This document shows, one piece after another, positions 36,151-47,810 of a stretch of DNA of 64,000 nucleotides. A model generated the notes under the pieces. The model saw only the letters and a program-made list of their open reading frames with translations. It did no database searches and was not told the DNA's origin. Each line of letters begins with the position of its first letter. Position 1 is the first letter of the stretch. Source of the stretch: Homalodisca vitripennis (Eukaryota; Arthropoda; Insecta; Hemiptera; Cicadellidae); NCBI RefSeq assembly GCF_021130785.1, contig NC_060207.1, positions 4,911,001-4,975,000 of the forward strand. The letters run 5' to 3'. The position numbers were made by a program, and so were the translations under genes.

Positions 36151-37150
36151 AAAACCCATAAAATCAAGTTTTAAATGCTACCTTGAACAGCCGTTTTAGA
36201 ATAAAGATTTCCCTAAAATATTTGAGCATGCTGGAATAGCTAAAATAGAATAAAGAATAGAATGAAACTTTATTTTGTTTATAGGAATTTAAATGACTTC
36301 ATGATTACTGATGACGAAAGTTTTAAACCATACTCAATTTAATATTAATAAGGTAAAAAATGAACTAACTACTACTAAAAGTTTACATGTGGTATAGCAC
36401 AAGGTTGGGTTCACGTTTTTGTTTATATTTTTATTCCAATAGACATTTAAAATTTCCAACATAATAATCGAAATACTTCAACTTGGAATAATTTTCACTT
36501 ACGTATTTCCCTTAAATATCTATAAACATACAAGTATTTTCAATAAACAAAAGCAAGGAATTGGAAAAAGTGGGTCGCACTTGTAGAAATATATTTTATG
36601 AAAAAAAAAAAAAAAAACAAGAACTAAATGCAACTTGTTACCGTAATGTTCTTCGACTTTTAGTTAAGAGTCAACAACATTAGTTAATGTTATTGTCTAT
36701 TTTGTGTTTTTGGCGTGTAAATGAAAATCAGTATTTATAAAGTAATCTATGTTAATAACTCAATGCATAAACTTGTAAACTTGAGATATATGATGATTTC
36801 ATTCATGTTGGTTCATACTATTTGCTCATTGTCAAACCACATAATTTATTTAAATCTTTGTCTCCGTACTTTACACAGAGATTTACACTTTGGATTACAT
36901 GGATGGTTTATAAGGAATTCATGATACCGTGGATTAATCAAAGGCTCTTTACGACTTGAAACCCGATTTCCCGTCTAATATTCGTCGTGCGTACCAACAT
37001 TCATGCGGCTTGAACCCGTCGTCAAACTCCAGAATGTGTCCTAGCCCAAAGCTCTCAATAGCTAATATTGAAATTACAAGCACATGACAGTTCTTGTTGT
37101 AAGTGATTTTAAAATTTAAACTGAAACATTATAGTTTGATTTGTTTTTGC
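36151..37150. other. AT-rich sequence with an A17 run
   Basis: Poly(A) run at 36601-36617; otherwise nothing supportable. Confidence 0.4.
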
Positions 37151-37156
37151 GTTATT

Positions 37157-37574
37157 AATAATGTACACGTTGCCTCTCCAGCAGGGTGGATTAAAAAGCC
37201 GATGTGTGTGTGTGTGTGTGTTGTGCTCGACTATAGTCTATTCACCGAGTGTTGAGAGTAAAGCGCCACCCACCACTGCCGTGACGTAGTGATAGGCAGG
37301 TTCACACACGCGGTCTACACCAGCGCCATCGGGCTTACAAGACAAGCGTGGCTGCATTGTGAACTTAGCGGGTCCGATATCCGAGCAATTCGTGCTGTCC
37401 ACGACATTGTTGGGTTTCTCTCCTCGATTGTTCACAGCCCCAGAGGTTCACCGTGCTGCTGTTGGTGCATCTGTGATGTGCGAACGGCCAAATGGATAAC
37501 GCTGGAACTTCCTCACGTACGGAAAAATGAAACTATTTTAGCGCTTAGGATGAGTTGCACTTTCGAGTAAAGGG
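37157..37574 (+). promoter_or_regulatory. CpG-rich patch, possible promoter or exon
   Basis: After a (TG)9 run (37203-37220) the sequence becomes GC-balanced with many CpG dinucleotides (for example TGCTCGACTATAG, TAAAGCGCCACC, ACACGCGGTC, CAGCGCCATCGGG), unlike the AT-rich surroundings. It contains TGACGTAG, similar to a CRE-type site, and a 93-codon open frame (37289-37570) without recognised domain. A 144-bp array begins directly behind it. Strand and function are guesses. Confidence 0.3.
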
Positions 37575-38590
37575 AATAAAAAATGAATATGAATCCTCAC
37601 ATTGACGGTATCTGAAGTGTGTAACACGCAGAGTCAATTAAACTGTTGGAAAGGCTGTACAATTTGACTATAAACTAATGTTGGTGGCGGGTGGTACAAT
37701 AATGGTCTATTTTCGAGTTTCTGTAATAAATGAATATGAATCCTCACATTGACGGTATCTGAAGTGTGTAACACGCAGAGTCAATTAAACTGTTGGAAAG
37801 GCTGTACAATTTGACTATAAACTAATGTTGGCGGGTGGTACAATAATGGTCTATTTTCGAGTTTCTGTAATAAATGAATATGAATCCTCACATTGACGGT
37901 ATCTGAAGTGTGTAACACGCAGAGTCAATTAAACTGTTGGAAAGGCTGTACAATTTGACTATAAACTAATGTTGGCGGGTGGTACAATAATGGTCTATTT
38001 TCGAGTTTCTGTAATAAATGAATATGAATCCTCACATTGACGGTATCTGAAGTGTGTAACACGCAGAGTCAATTAAACTGTTGGAAAGGCTGTACAATTT
38101 GACTATAAACTAATGTTGGCGGGTGGTACAATAATGGTCTATTTTCGAGTTTCTGTAATAAATGAATATGAATCCTCACATTGACGGTATCTGAAGTGTG
38201 TAACACGCAGAGTCAATTAAACTGTTGGAAAGGCTGTACAATTTGACTATAAACTAATGTTGGCGGGTGGTACAATAATGGTCTATTTTCGAGTTTCTGT
38301 AATAAATGAATATGAATCCTCACATTGACGGTATCTGAAGTGTGTAACACGCAGAGTCAATTAAACTGTTGGAAAGGCTGTACAATTTGACTATAAACTA
38401 ATGTTGGCGGGTGGTACAATAATGGTCTATTTTCGAGTTTCTGTAATAAAATGAATATGAATCCTCACATTGACGGTATCTGAAGTGTGTAACACGCAGA
38501 GTCAATTAAACTGTTGGAAAGGCTGTACAATTTGACTATAAACTAATGTTGGCGAATGGTACAATAATGGTCTATTTTCTGTAATAAATG
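37575..38590. repeat. 144-bp tandem array, 7 copies
   Basis: Unit contains GAATATGAATCCTCACATTG, GTGTGTAACACGCAGAGTCA, TGTTGGAAAGGCTGTACAAT and GGTCTATTTTCGAGTTTCTG. Phase points: 37585, 37732, 37876, 38020, 38164, 38308, 38453. The first copy has three extra bases (GGTGGCGG for GGCGG); the last is shortened at its end. Confidence 0.96.
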
Positions 38591-39017
38591 GTACTGGACT
38601 GGTAGAAATTAATAAAAGTAAACCGTCGTGTTCTTGAACAGTAATTGTTGCATTTATTTATGTGTGTGGGATATCATAAATTAGTATTTAACTAAATGTG
38701 TTTAAAACCCTGAGTTTTTTTGCTCAAACTGTAATGTTCAGTGTTTTCACTTAAGGAAGGTGGAATTTTCTTTTAAGCGCAACACCTTGTATGCGCTTAA
38801 ATCCATTTGCTTTTCCATATATGGATTTTTTGATGTTTCGAGTTGCAGCATTATCAATTTGGCCGTTCAAACACTAAAGTCATCTTATCGAATTCTTCCA
38901 GATATTAAAGACAATAGCAGAAGAATATTTTTTGAAAAGTGCTGTAGATCTGAAACAATTTAAATGTATTTTTGTATAATTGCAACCGTGAAATAATAAA
39001 ATTCAGACAAGTATTTA
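38591..39017. other. AT-rich spacer between arrays
   Basis: A 67-codon frame (38760-38963) lacks recognised features. Confidence 0.4.
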
Positions 39018-39461
39018 GAACTAAAAGCGAAGTGGAGACTGACATTTAGTGTAAGCGTGTCAGCTGAGCCGTTAGGGATATCGTGTGCTACACGTCATGA
39101 GCACAGAGAGTTTACTAATTAATGAGATCCGGCCTTCTTGATGTGGTATACAGATGAATAGAATAGAACTAAAAGCGAAGTGGAGACTGACATTTAGTGT
39201 AAGCGTGTCAGCTGAGCCGTTAGGGATATCGTGTGCTACACGTCACGAGCACAGAGAGTTTACTAATTAATGAGATCCGGCCTTCTTGATGTGGTATACA
39301 GATGAATAGAATAGAACTAAAAGCGAAGTGGAGACTGACATTTAGTGTAAGCGTGTCAGCTGAGCCGTTAGGGATATCGTGTGCTACACGTCATGAGCAC
39401 AGAGAGTTTACTAATTAATGAGATCCGGCCTTCTTGATGTGGTATACAGATGAATAGAAGT
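39018..39461. repeat. 148-bp tandem array, 3 copies
   Basis: Copies start at 39018, 39166 and 39314 and differ at about one base (CATGAGC/CACGAGC). Each holds a small inverted repeat TGTGCT...AGCACA around ACACGTCATG. Confidence 0.96.
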
Positions 39462-40700
39462 ACCAAATGTTGAGGAATATAATAATTGTAAAATACGCTA
39501 GCTGGACGATTGACTATAAGAACTGCAGTGACTCATTATTGACCCTAACCTAAAGTAATATGAATATGGTATGTATCAGTATTAGTGTTACAGATCTATT
39601 GCAGTATCAATACTGCCTGATTCGACAAACAAATTCTGACCTGTAACTATTCGAAGTTGTCAACATTGTTGAAGTTTCATTTCAACAAAATGAAAACGAA
39701 GTTTTGCACGCAACCTCAGCGAAGCTTGTTACGTAACACGAGGTGTGATGAGCTTGAACCTGTGTTTTGAGCTTATATGTGTTTTGTAACATTTGGTACA
39801 ATTGTCAATTTAAATAATTATATAACTAAGAAGAAAACTATTGTGTATTACAGATGGAGAGTTACAACGAATGAACAACTATCTAGTAAAATATTCTAGT
39901 AATAATACATTTCAGTTATTCACATAACACATGTAATGTGTTAGATGGTATGAGGACACTTTCATCGGCTTTGTTAACTATATCATTGAGGGGGTTGTCA
40001 AAATATTTCTTTATTTAGTCTGCCTGTTTGTTCCCAGAATATCACGAGACGGAATTGAGTCATAGACTTGAACTTTTGCACGAAACATAATTACTACATA
40101 GCCAAGACAGAGTCCAGTGAAAGTTCTTGTTCCCTCATTCTATCTAGCGAGGCCTGTTCAACGACACGCAATATAACGTATTCGTGTCTTGTAAACAACA
40201 CGGACGGTAAGCCAATGGAATTGCACACTAATGTGTAACAAGTAAATACCACACGGATTAAATCTGGATTAATTAAGCCTGCATCGGTATTTTACTCACG
40301 TGATTGTGTCTAGAGTTTCAATACAATCTGATGTGACTGGTTTAATACAGATGTATACTAGAATACTTAAATGCATATGTGGTTTTTACGAGTTTTTGTG
40401 ATAAATAAATAATTTGATAAACTATCATTTTGAAAATAGGATGTATATTTTAACAGATTTCAAATTATATATAAACTAAAAATATTATTTCGGTTTTTAA
40501 ATTGTACCTTAGATCTAAGAACAGATGTATTTTTGAATAGTGAAATGATATAAATCAGCAGTTTCTTTGAAAAATAATCATATATCACTTGGCCATAACA
40601 CATTAACGCGATATGTGTACTCTTACCTTGTATATAGCATATTTTGTTTTGCATATAATAATAAAAATATTTTTAATATCTCAAAATGTTACCGCTTAGG
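39462..40700. other. AT-rich sequence; one short dispersed-repeat match
   Basis: GAAGTTTTGCACGCAACCTC followed by AGCGAAGCTTGTTACGTAAC (about 39690-39730) is a diverged match of 14492-14535. No gene seen. Confidence 0.4.
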
Positions 40701-42531
40701 TATCGCATTAAGCACAATAAATACCCGCCAGAACCACCACAACAGCTGTCATATTTGTCACATAATGACACTGTTTCAGAACTCCGAGGAGAAACAAGCA
40801 GAACATTGTCCCTACAGAAGGCCAGACTATCGCATTAAGCACAATCAATGCCCGCCAGAACCACCACAACAGCTGTAATATTTATCACATATTGAAACTG
40901 TTACAGAACTCCGAGGAGAAACATGCAGAACATTGTCCCTACAGAAGGCCAGACTATCGCATTAAGTACAATCAATACCCGCCAAAACCACCACAACAGC
41001 TGTAATATTTGTCACATATTGACACTGTTTCAGAACTCTGAGGAGAAACATGCAGAACATTGTCCCTACACAAGGCCAGACTATCGCATTAAGTACAATC
41101 AATTCCCGCCAGAACCACCACAACAGCTGTAGTATTTGTCACATATTGACACTGTTTCAGAACTCTGAGGAGAAACATGCAGAACATTGTCCCTATAGAA
41201 GGCCAGACTATCGCATTAAGCACAATCAATGCCCGCCAGAACCACAACAACAGCTGTAATATTTGTCACATATTGACACTGTTTCAGAACTCTGAGGAGA
41301 AACATGCAGAACATTGTCCCTACACAAGGCCAGACTATCGCATTAAGTACAATCAATTCCCGCCAGAACCACCACAACAGCTGTAGTATTTGTCACATAT
41401 TGACACTGTTTCAGAACTCTGAGGAGAAACATGCAGAACATTGTCCCTACAGAAGGCCAGACTATCGCATTAAGCACAATCAATGCCCGCCAGAACCACA
41501 ACAACAGCTGTAATATTTGTCACATATTGACACTGTTTCAGAACTCTGAGGAGAAACATGCAGAACATTGTCCCTACACAAGGCCAGACTATCGCATTAA
41601 GTACAATCAATACCCGCCAGAACCACCACAACAGCTGTAGTATTTGTCACATATTGACCCTGTTTCAGAACTCTGAGGAGAAACATGCAGAACATTGTCC
41701 CTACAGAAGGCCAGACTATCGCATTAAGCACAATCAATGCCCGCCAGAACCACAACAACAGCTGTAATATTTGTCACATATTGACACTGTTTCAGAACTC
41801 TGAGGAGAAACATGCAGAACATTGTCCCTACAGAAGGCCAGACTATCGCATTAAGTACAATCAATACCCGCCAGAACCACCACAACAGCTGTAGTATTTG
41901 TCACATATTGACCCTGTTTCAGAACTCTGAGGAGAAACATGCAGAACATTGTCCCTACACAAGGCCAGACTATCGCATTAAGCACAATCAATGCCCGTCA
42001 GAACCACAACAACAGCTGTAATATTTGTCACATATTGACACTGTTTCAGAACTCCGAGGAGAAACATGCAGAACATTGTCCCTACAGAAGGCCAGACTAT
42101 CGCATTAAGCACAATCAATGCCCGCCAGAACCACAACAACAGCTGTAATATTTGTCACATATTGAAACTGTTTCAGAACTCCGAGGAGAAACATGCAGAA
42201 CATTGTCCCTACAGAAGGCCAGACTATCGCATTAAGCACAATCAATGCCCGCCAGAACCAACAACAACAGCTGTAATATTTGTCACATATTGAAACTGTT
42301 TCAGAACTCCGAGGAGAAACATGCAGAACATTGTCCCTACAGAAGGCCAGACTATCGCATTAAGCACAATCAATGCCCGCCAGAACCACCACAACAGCTG
42401 TAATATTTGTCACATATTGAAACTGTTTCAGAACTCCGAGGAGAAACATGCAGAACATTGTCCCTACAGAAGGCCAGACTATCGCATTAAGCACAATCAA
42501 TGCCCGCCAGAACCACCACAACAGCTATGAT
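40701..42531. repeat. 127-bp tandem array, about 14.4 copies, dimeric order
   Basis: Unit contains CATGCAGAACATTGTCCCTA, GGCCAGACTATCGCATTAAG and CACCACAACAGCTGTA. In the middle (about 41050-42000) two variants alternate: CACAAGGCC with TACAATCAAT and CACCACAACAG, versus AGAAGGCC with CACAATCAATGCCC and CACAACAACAG, giving a 254-bp higher-order unit. Each unit yields a 69-codon open frame (MQNIVPTEGQTIALSTIN...) offset by one base from the next because 127 is 3n+1; these are period artefacts. Confidence 0.97.
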
Positions 42532-43547
42532 GTTCGCCATCTGCTCTACGCTTCAGGTTAGTTGGTTATCATCAAACTAATTAATTTAGATGCATTATAT
42601 ATACTTTGGTGTTTTGAACTCATACAAAAGTTTCAATGTTACTTAATTACAATTAATATTATAGTTTAACGATTCCTAATTGTTCTTTAAAATATGCATT
42701 TTATCTTAAAAATTGACTTTTTCTCAAACAGTAATTAAAATTTACGCGTGTGTTCATGAGCAGACGTAGAATATATTCATATTACATTTCAACCTAAGTG
42801 AGCAGTAATCTTATATAAGTCTAAATGGTACTTTGGTTTTAACCGGAGGCCACTATTTTAGGAAGAGTTTTTCTTTTCGGAGACTTAAAAAATAACATTA
42901 TTAGAAGAAATAAGTTTATATTCGATTTACTGCAAAATTACTTGTCATTGTGTTATGGCGGTTCTTGCTTCCGCCTCCCAAAACGAAGCTATATTGACGG
43001 GGACATATCTCCCTCCCGACACCACTATACCCTTTCTACTATTTATTATCAGCCTATTTTTAAGTATCCTCTAAGAAAAACTCTTCCTAAAGAAGTCTCC
43101 TTTGGATAATACGACATTATAATTAATCACTTTAAGAGTCAATCCCTGTTATTGTGTAGCGGAATAACTCCCTTATAAACGTCAACTTTGACCATCGTGA
43201 GTACGAAACATCCCCTAACAGTGATTATATTTCGCAATCTCCATGAGGGATTTGCTTTATACTTGTAAACGTATAATTTTGATACAATTTTTGATCCAAT
43301 ATTAAAATATGCAATACAATATAATAGTATGAAAATATAATATAATGCAATATAATGTTTAATGTATTATTAGGACAATACAATAAAATAATAAGTGGTA
43401 AACATATTTGTAACAACCGTAAAAATCAGTTAATAATAATATCACCGGACCACAACCAAAACTAACATATATTTTTGAAAAAATCAAGTTTGTTCCTGAA
43501 GGTCCGATTTATTATAAGTTCTAATTAAAGTTTATGCGTATGTTACG
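42532..43547. other. AT-rich spacer between arrays
   Basis: Nothing coding. GTGTTATGGCGGTTCTTGCT near 42950 starts a slightly GC-richer piece. Confidence 0.4.
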
Positions 43548-44357
43548 TAGATATAACTACGAGAGTACGGTTACTGGGTGAGTTGGGAACCGGAGATATA
43601 ACTACGAGAGTACGGTTACTGGGTGAGTTGGGAACCGGAGATATAACTACGAGAGTACGGTTACTGGGTGAGATGGGAACCGGAGATATAACTACGAGAG
43701 TACGGTTACTGGGTGAGTTGGGAACCGGAGATATAACTACGAGAGTACGGTTACTGGGTGAGTTGGGAACCGGAGATATAACTACGAGAGTACGGTTACT
43801 GGGTGAGTTGGGAACCGGAGATATAAATACGAGAGTACGGTTACTGGGTGAGTTGGGAACCGGAGATATAACTACGAGAGTGCGGTTACTGGGTGAGTTG
43901 GGAACCGGAGATATAACTACGAGAGTACGGTTACTGGGTGAGTTGGGAACCGGAGATATAACTACGAGAGTACGGTTACTGGGTGAGTTGGGAACCGGAG
44001 ATATAACTACGAGAGTACGGTTACTGGGTGAGATGGGAACCGGAGATATAACTACGAGAGTACGGTTACTGGGTGAGTTGGGAACCGGAGATATAACTAC
44101 GAGAGTACGGTTACTGGGTGAGTTGGGAACCGGAGATATAACTACGAGAGTACGGTTACTGGGTGAGTTGGGAACCGGAGATATAACTACGAGAGTACGG
44201 TTACTGGGTGAGATGGGAACCGGAGATATAACTACGAGAGTACGGTTACTGGGTGAGTTGGGAACCGGAGATATAACTACGAGAGTACGGTTACTGGGTG
44301 AGTTGGGAACCGGAGATATAACTACGAGTGTACGGTTACTGGGTGAGATGGGAACCG
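43548..44357. repeat. 45-bp tandem array, 18 copies, open on both strands
   Basis: Unit contains GAGATATAACTACGAGAGTA and CGGTTACTGGGTGAGTTGGG. As 45 is divisible by three and one frame on each strand lacks a stop, long frames appear: 270 codons on + (15-residue repeat GTGDITTRVRLLGEL) and 286 codons on - (SPVPNSPSNRTLVVI). Variant GAGATGGG for GAGTTGGG occurs at intervals of 8, 4 and 3 units. The variants change codons freely, and no upstream gene structure is seen, so I treat it as a minisatellite. Confidence 0.95.
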
Positions 44358-44900
44358 TGAACGTGTCAAGATACACAATGTTGTGGAGATATTGAATGGG
44401 CAACTAGTGTTTGTTATATTGGATAGTTATAAAATAAAACTTTATATATACACTTCATTTCCAGATCAGAATTTGGATTTAAATTCAGTCCGACACAAAT
44501 CGGTGATAAACTGAGGAAAGAATCCACAAGATTGAACAATCCTTTGAACCACGGTTTTGAGTAAAAAGCGTGGAATTTTAGACGTTTACAATCCAGTTTC
44601 TACTGAGACGAAATGACCATTTGTGGATGATTTTATATCATTCAAAGACATTTTTTTACTTTTATAATAAATTTTAGCTTAATATATATTTATTTACAAG
44701 GAATATTAGCAAGCATTAAGACATCCTTTACAAGTGCTTTTTATTGCAAGTTTGAGTTACTGAAGCAGACTGTATAAGGACTACAACATTGCTTAAAGTA
44801 TAAAGAGATATAAAATATATTTTCTTTGTAACAGTGAACAAAAGACGGAGACTTGCACAAAGCAGAGGCTTTGGTCCAGAAGAAAAGAGAGCAGAACCAA
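44358..44900. other. AT-rich spacer between arrays
   Basis: Nothing supportable. Confidence 0.4.
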
Positions 44901-45647
44901 GTTAAGTCAGTCTATTTACATACAAATAAGTTACTGCTGATCTCTAGTACGTCAGCCATGCAACTTTGTTATGGGCCTTCACTCTATGCAAGTTAAATTA
45001 GTAATTTCGGTGGCATTATAACAAAGTTAAGTCAGTCTATTTACATACAAATAAGTTACTGCTGATCTCTAGTACGTCAGCCATGCAACTTTGTTATGGG
45101 CCTTCACTCTATGCAAGTTAAATTAGTAATTTCGGTGGCATTATAACAAAGTTAAGTCAGTCTATTTACATACAAATAAGTTACTGCTGATCTCTAGTAC
45201 GTCAGCCATGCAACTTTGTTATGGGCCTTCACCCTATGCAAGTTAAATTAGTAATTTCGGTGGCATTATAACAAAGTTAAGTCAGTCTATTTACATACAA
45301 ATAAGTTACTGCTGATCTCTAGTACGTCAGCCATGCAACTTTGTTATGGGCCTTCACTCTATGCAAGTTAAATTAGTAATTTCGGTGGCATTATAACAAA
45401 GTTAAGTCGGTCTATTTACATACAAATAAGTTACTGCTGATCTCTAGTACGTCAGCCATGCAACTTTGTTATGGGCCTTCACTCTATGCAAGTTAAATTA
45501 GTAATTTCGGTGGCATTATAACAAAGTTAAGTCAGTCTATTTACATACAAATAAGTTACTGCTGATCTCTAGTACGTCAGCCATGCAACTTTGTTATGGG
45601 CCTTCACTCTATGCAAGTTAAATTAGTAATTTCGGTGGCATTATAAC
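44901..45647. repeat. 125-bp tandem array, 6 copies
   Basis: Copies start at 44901, 45026, 45151, 45276, 45401 and 45526 and differ at only a couple of positions (CACCCTATG in copy 3, GTCGGTC in copy 5). Unit contains GTTAAGTCAGTCTATTTACA and CATGCAACTTTGTTATGGGC. Such identity implies recent amplification. Confidence 0.97.
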
Positions 45648-47810
45648 GCCCTGCTATTCCCCAGATTACTTCCTGCCTCATCATATTGTACATTATTTTG
45701 TTCATTTAGATGGTTTAGACCTATAATGTGTCACATTCGCAATTAGTGAATAGCGTCTTCATGAAAGTATTCTCCTTGAGATGTAATATACAAAAGCGGA
45801 ACTTAATAGAAAAGTAATAATATTCTCCCGTTCATTCTTCAACAACAGACATTTTATAGAAAAAACACAAGAACTCCGATCATAGATCAATCGAACTGGA
45901 ATTCGTAACGAGGGTCTAACTTTGACCTTATATGAATTATCTAGAAGTATTTAAAGTATCCAAGGTTCCAACATTCCTTAAAGTACATATTACACGGGTA
46001 TAGATTTCTAGTACAATAAGTAAAAAAAGAATATAATAAATAGTACATTTTTTAAATCCGGAAAGTACCGGAATATACTTGTATAGATTAAAATGCAGTA
46101 TAATGAGTTACACGACATTCCAGATAAACCATTAATTTATAATGGTGTTAAATATCAATATTACATAATAACAAAGGTATTCTGCTATATACAAAATAAG
46201 AAGTAAATTGTTAATAATACTTTGTAAGTGGTTATATTTAAATTAATTAAAAATAAATTTTTTCCGTATTTACACGGATCTAACTAAAAACATATAAAAA
46301 TAATAATTTAGAATAAATATTTAGTTACAAGCTAAATAGAAAGATGTAAATGAAATAGCGCTTAACAAACATACATTAAATGCGAGTTCGGAGAACAACA
46401 GGCAACAATCCTTTTGTTGTTTTTAATTTTGTTTTAAATAAAAATAAAGATGCAATTCAAAAGAGTTTTATATTCCTGAAACAGTACGACAAATTAAACT
46501 ACAGTTGTCATGTAGTAGATAATGTAAGGTAAAGCATGACAATTCTTTAGTATACAATCTGCGAAATTTGAGGAATAGACTGGCTTTATAATAAACGTAA
46601 CTTCTAGAAACCAGTAATTATTTAAAGCCACATATAATTCGGGATAATACAATTAGTCGAAGTTAGATGTGCACTAATATGTATTTAATATGGAGTTGTA
46701 CAGTTCATTTTACAATTCCAGAGAACTGGTTTAGTGATAATGAACCTGGCTAAAATTAATCACTACTGATAACAGATTATCAGTTTAGTAGGTAAGTCAA
46801 ATTATTTATATGTTGAATGAACATTAAATAAAGACATTATTAGCATGAGAAGACTAATTCGTGTTTTTTTCAATATGCATTTAATTAATACTTCATATTT
46901 TTAGTGAATACCTTTTTGTACCTATAAACATTTGTTTTTGTCTAGTTTTCGTCTTTATATACACTTATTCTTAACAACTTTAACAGTACATAAACATTGT
47001 TTAGTTTAAAAATTGGAGATGTTATGCTACGGGTGAGATCTACATCATATATCTGTATAAAGTAGTATATTATAAAATGTATTTGAGACGTTTTTATTTT
47101 AACTTTAAGTAATACTTTTAAGAATGCTCATACATTTTTTTAAATGTACAACAATTATCATTAACAATGGTGGTGATTAGCAGCTCCTTATGTTTTAATA
47201 TTGGTGTAAATGTTTTAAGGTATAGAAGTAAAAGCAACTTTAATAAGTGCACGTATTTCCGAAAAGTGTATTTTATGAAACGCCGAAGACAGATATAAAA
47301 TACTTAAAGTATTTTTTACAAGTTTTTATCTTAGAAAACTGCTGAGTGACTACATATTGTAAGTTAGAGAAGTGCTTTAACATTTACTTTGTGAATTTTG
47401 GTTAGAAGTGTTACACAATCTAATGGAATTGTTTTGTTTCGTTAAACACAATAAACATAAATGCACCTATAACTTTCCAGCAGTGTTTCAACTTGTAGTT
47501 CATTGATATCCGCGTAAATGTAATGATACAGTATAACGTAAATGTATAATTTATAGGCAAAAAAAACATATAAAATATAAACTTTGTGAAGTATGAACGT
47601 AAAAGAGAATAAAGTTTTCCGGAAATCTTATTTTTTCTGGTTATTCGTAAGAAACGACTAATATCTCCTCTATCAGATCTACTGATATTCTAACTTTAAT
47701 TTTACACATTTAATTACGTGTTAGTTTAAGTTTTAGCTTTCCTCATTCACTAAGATTAAAAGAAAAATACTGTCTATTTTCCACAACTTTGTTTGTGGCA
47801 GATTATTGTT
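45648..47810. other. AT-rich gene-free stretch
   Basis: No supportable gene, repeat or element end. Confidence 0.45.

Noticed and set aside
40796..42530. Series of 69-codon frames starting MQNIVPTEGQ as a peptide gene family
   Set aside because: They follow the 127-bp period and each overlaps the next in another frame; the same DNA is read in all three frames.
43583..44395. 270-codon + frame and 286-codon - frame as genes
   Set aside because: Both are products of a 45-bp tandem unit that lacks stops in one frame per strand; no gene context or splice structure.
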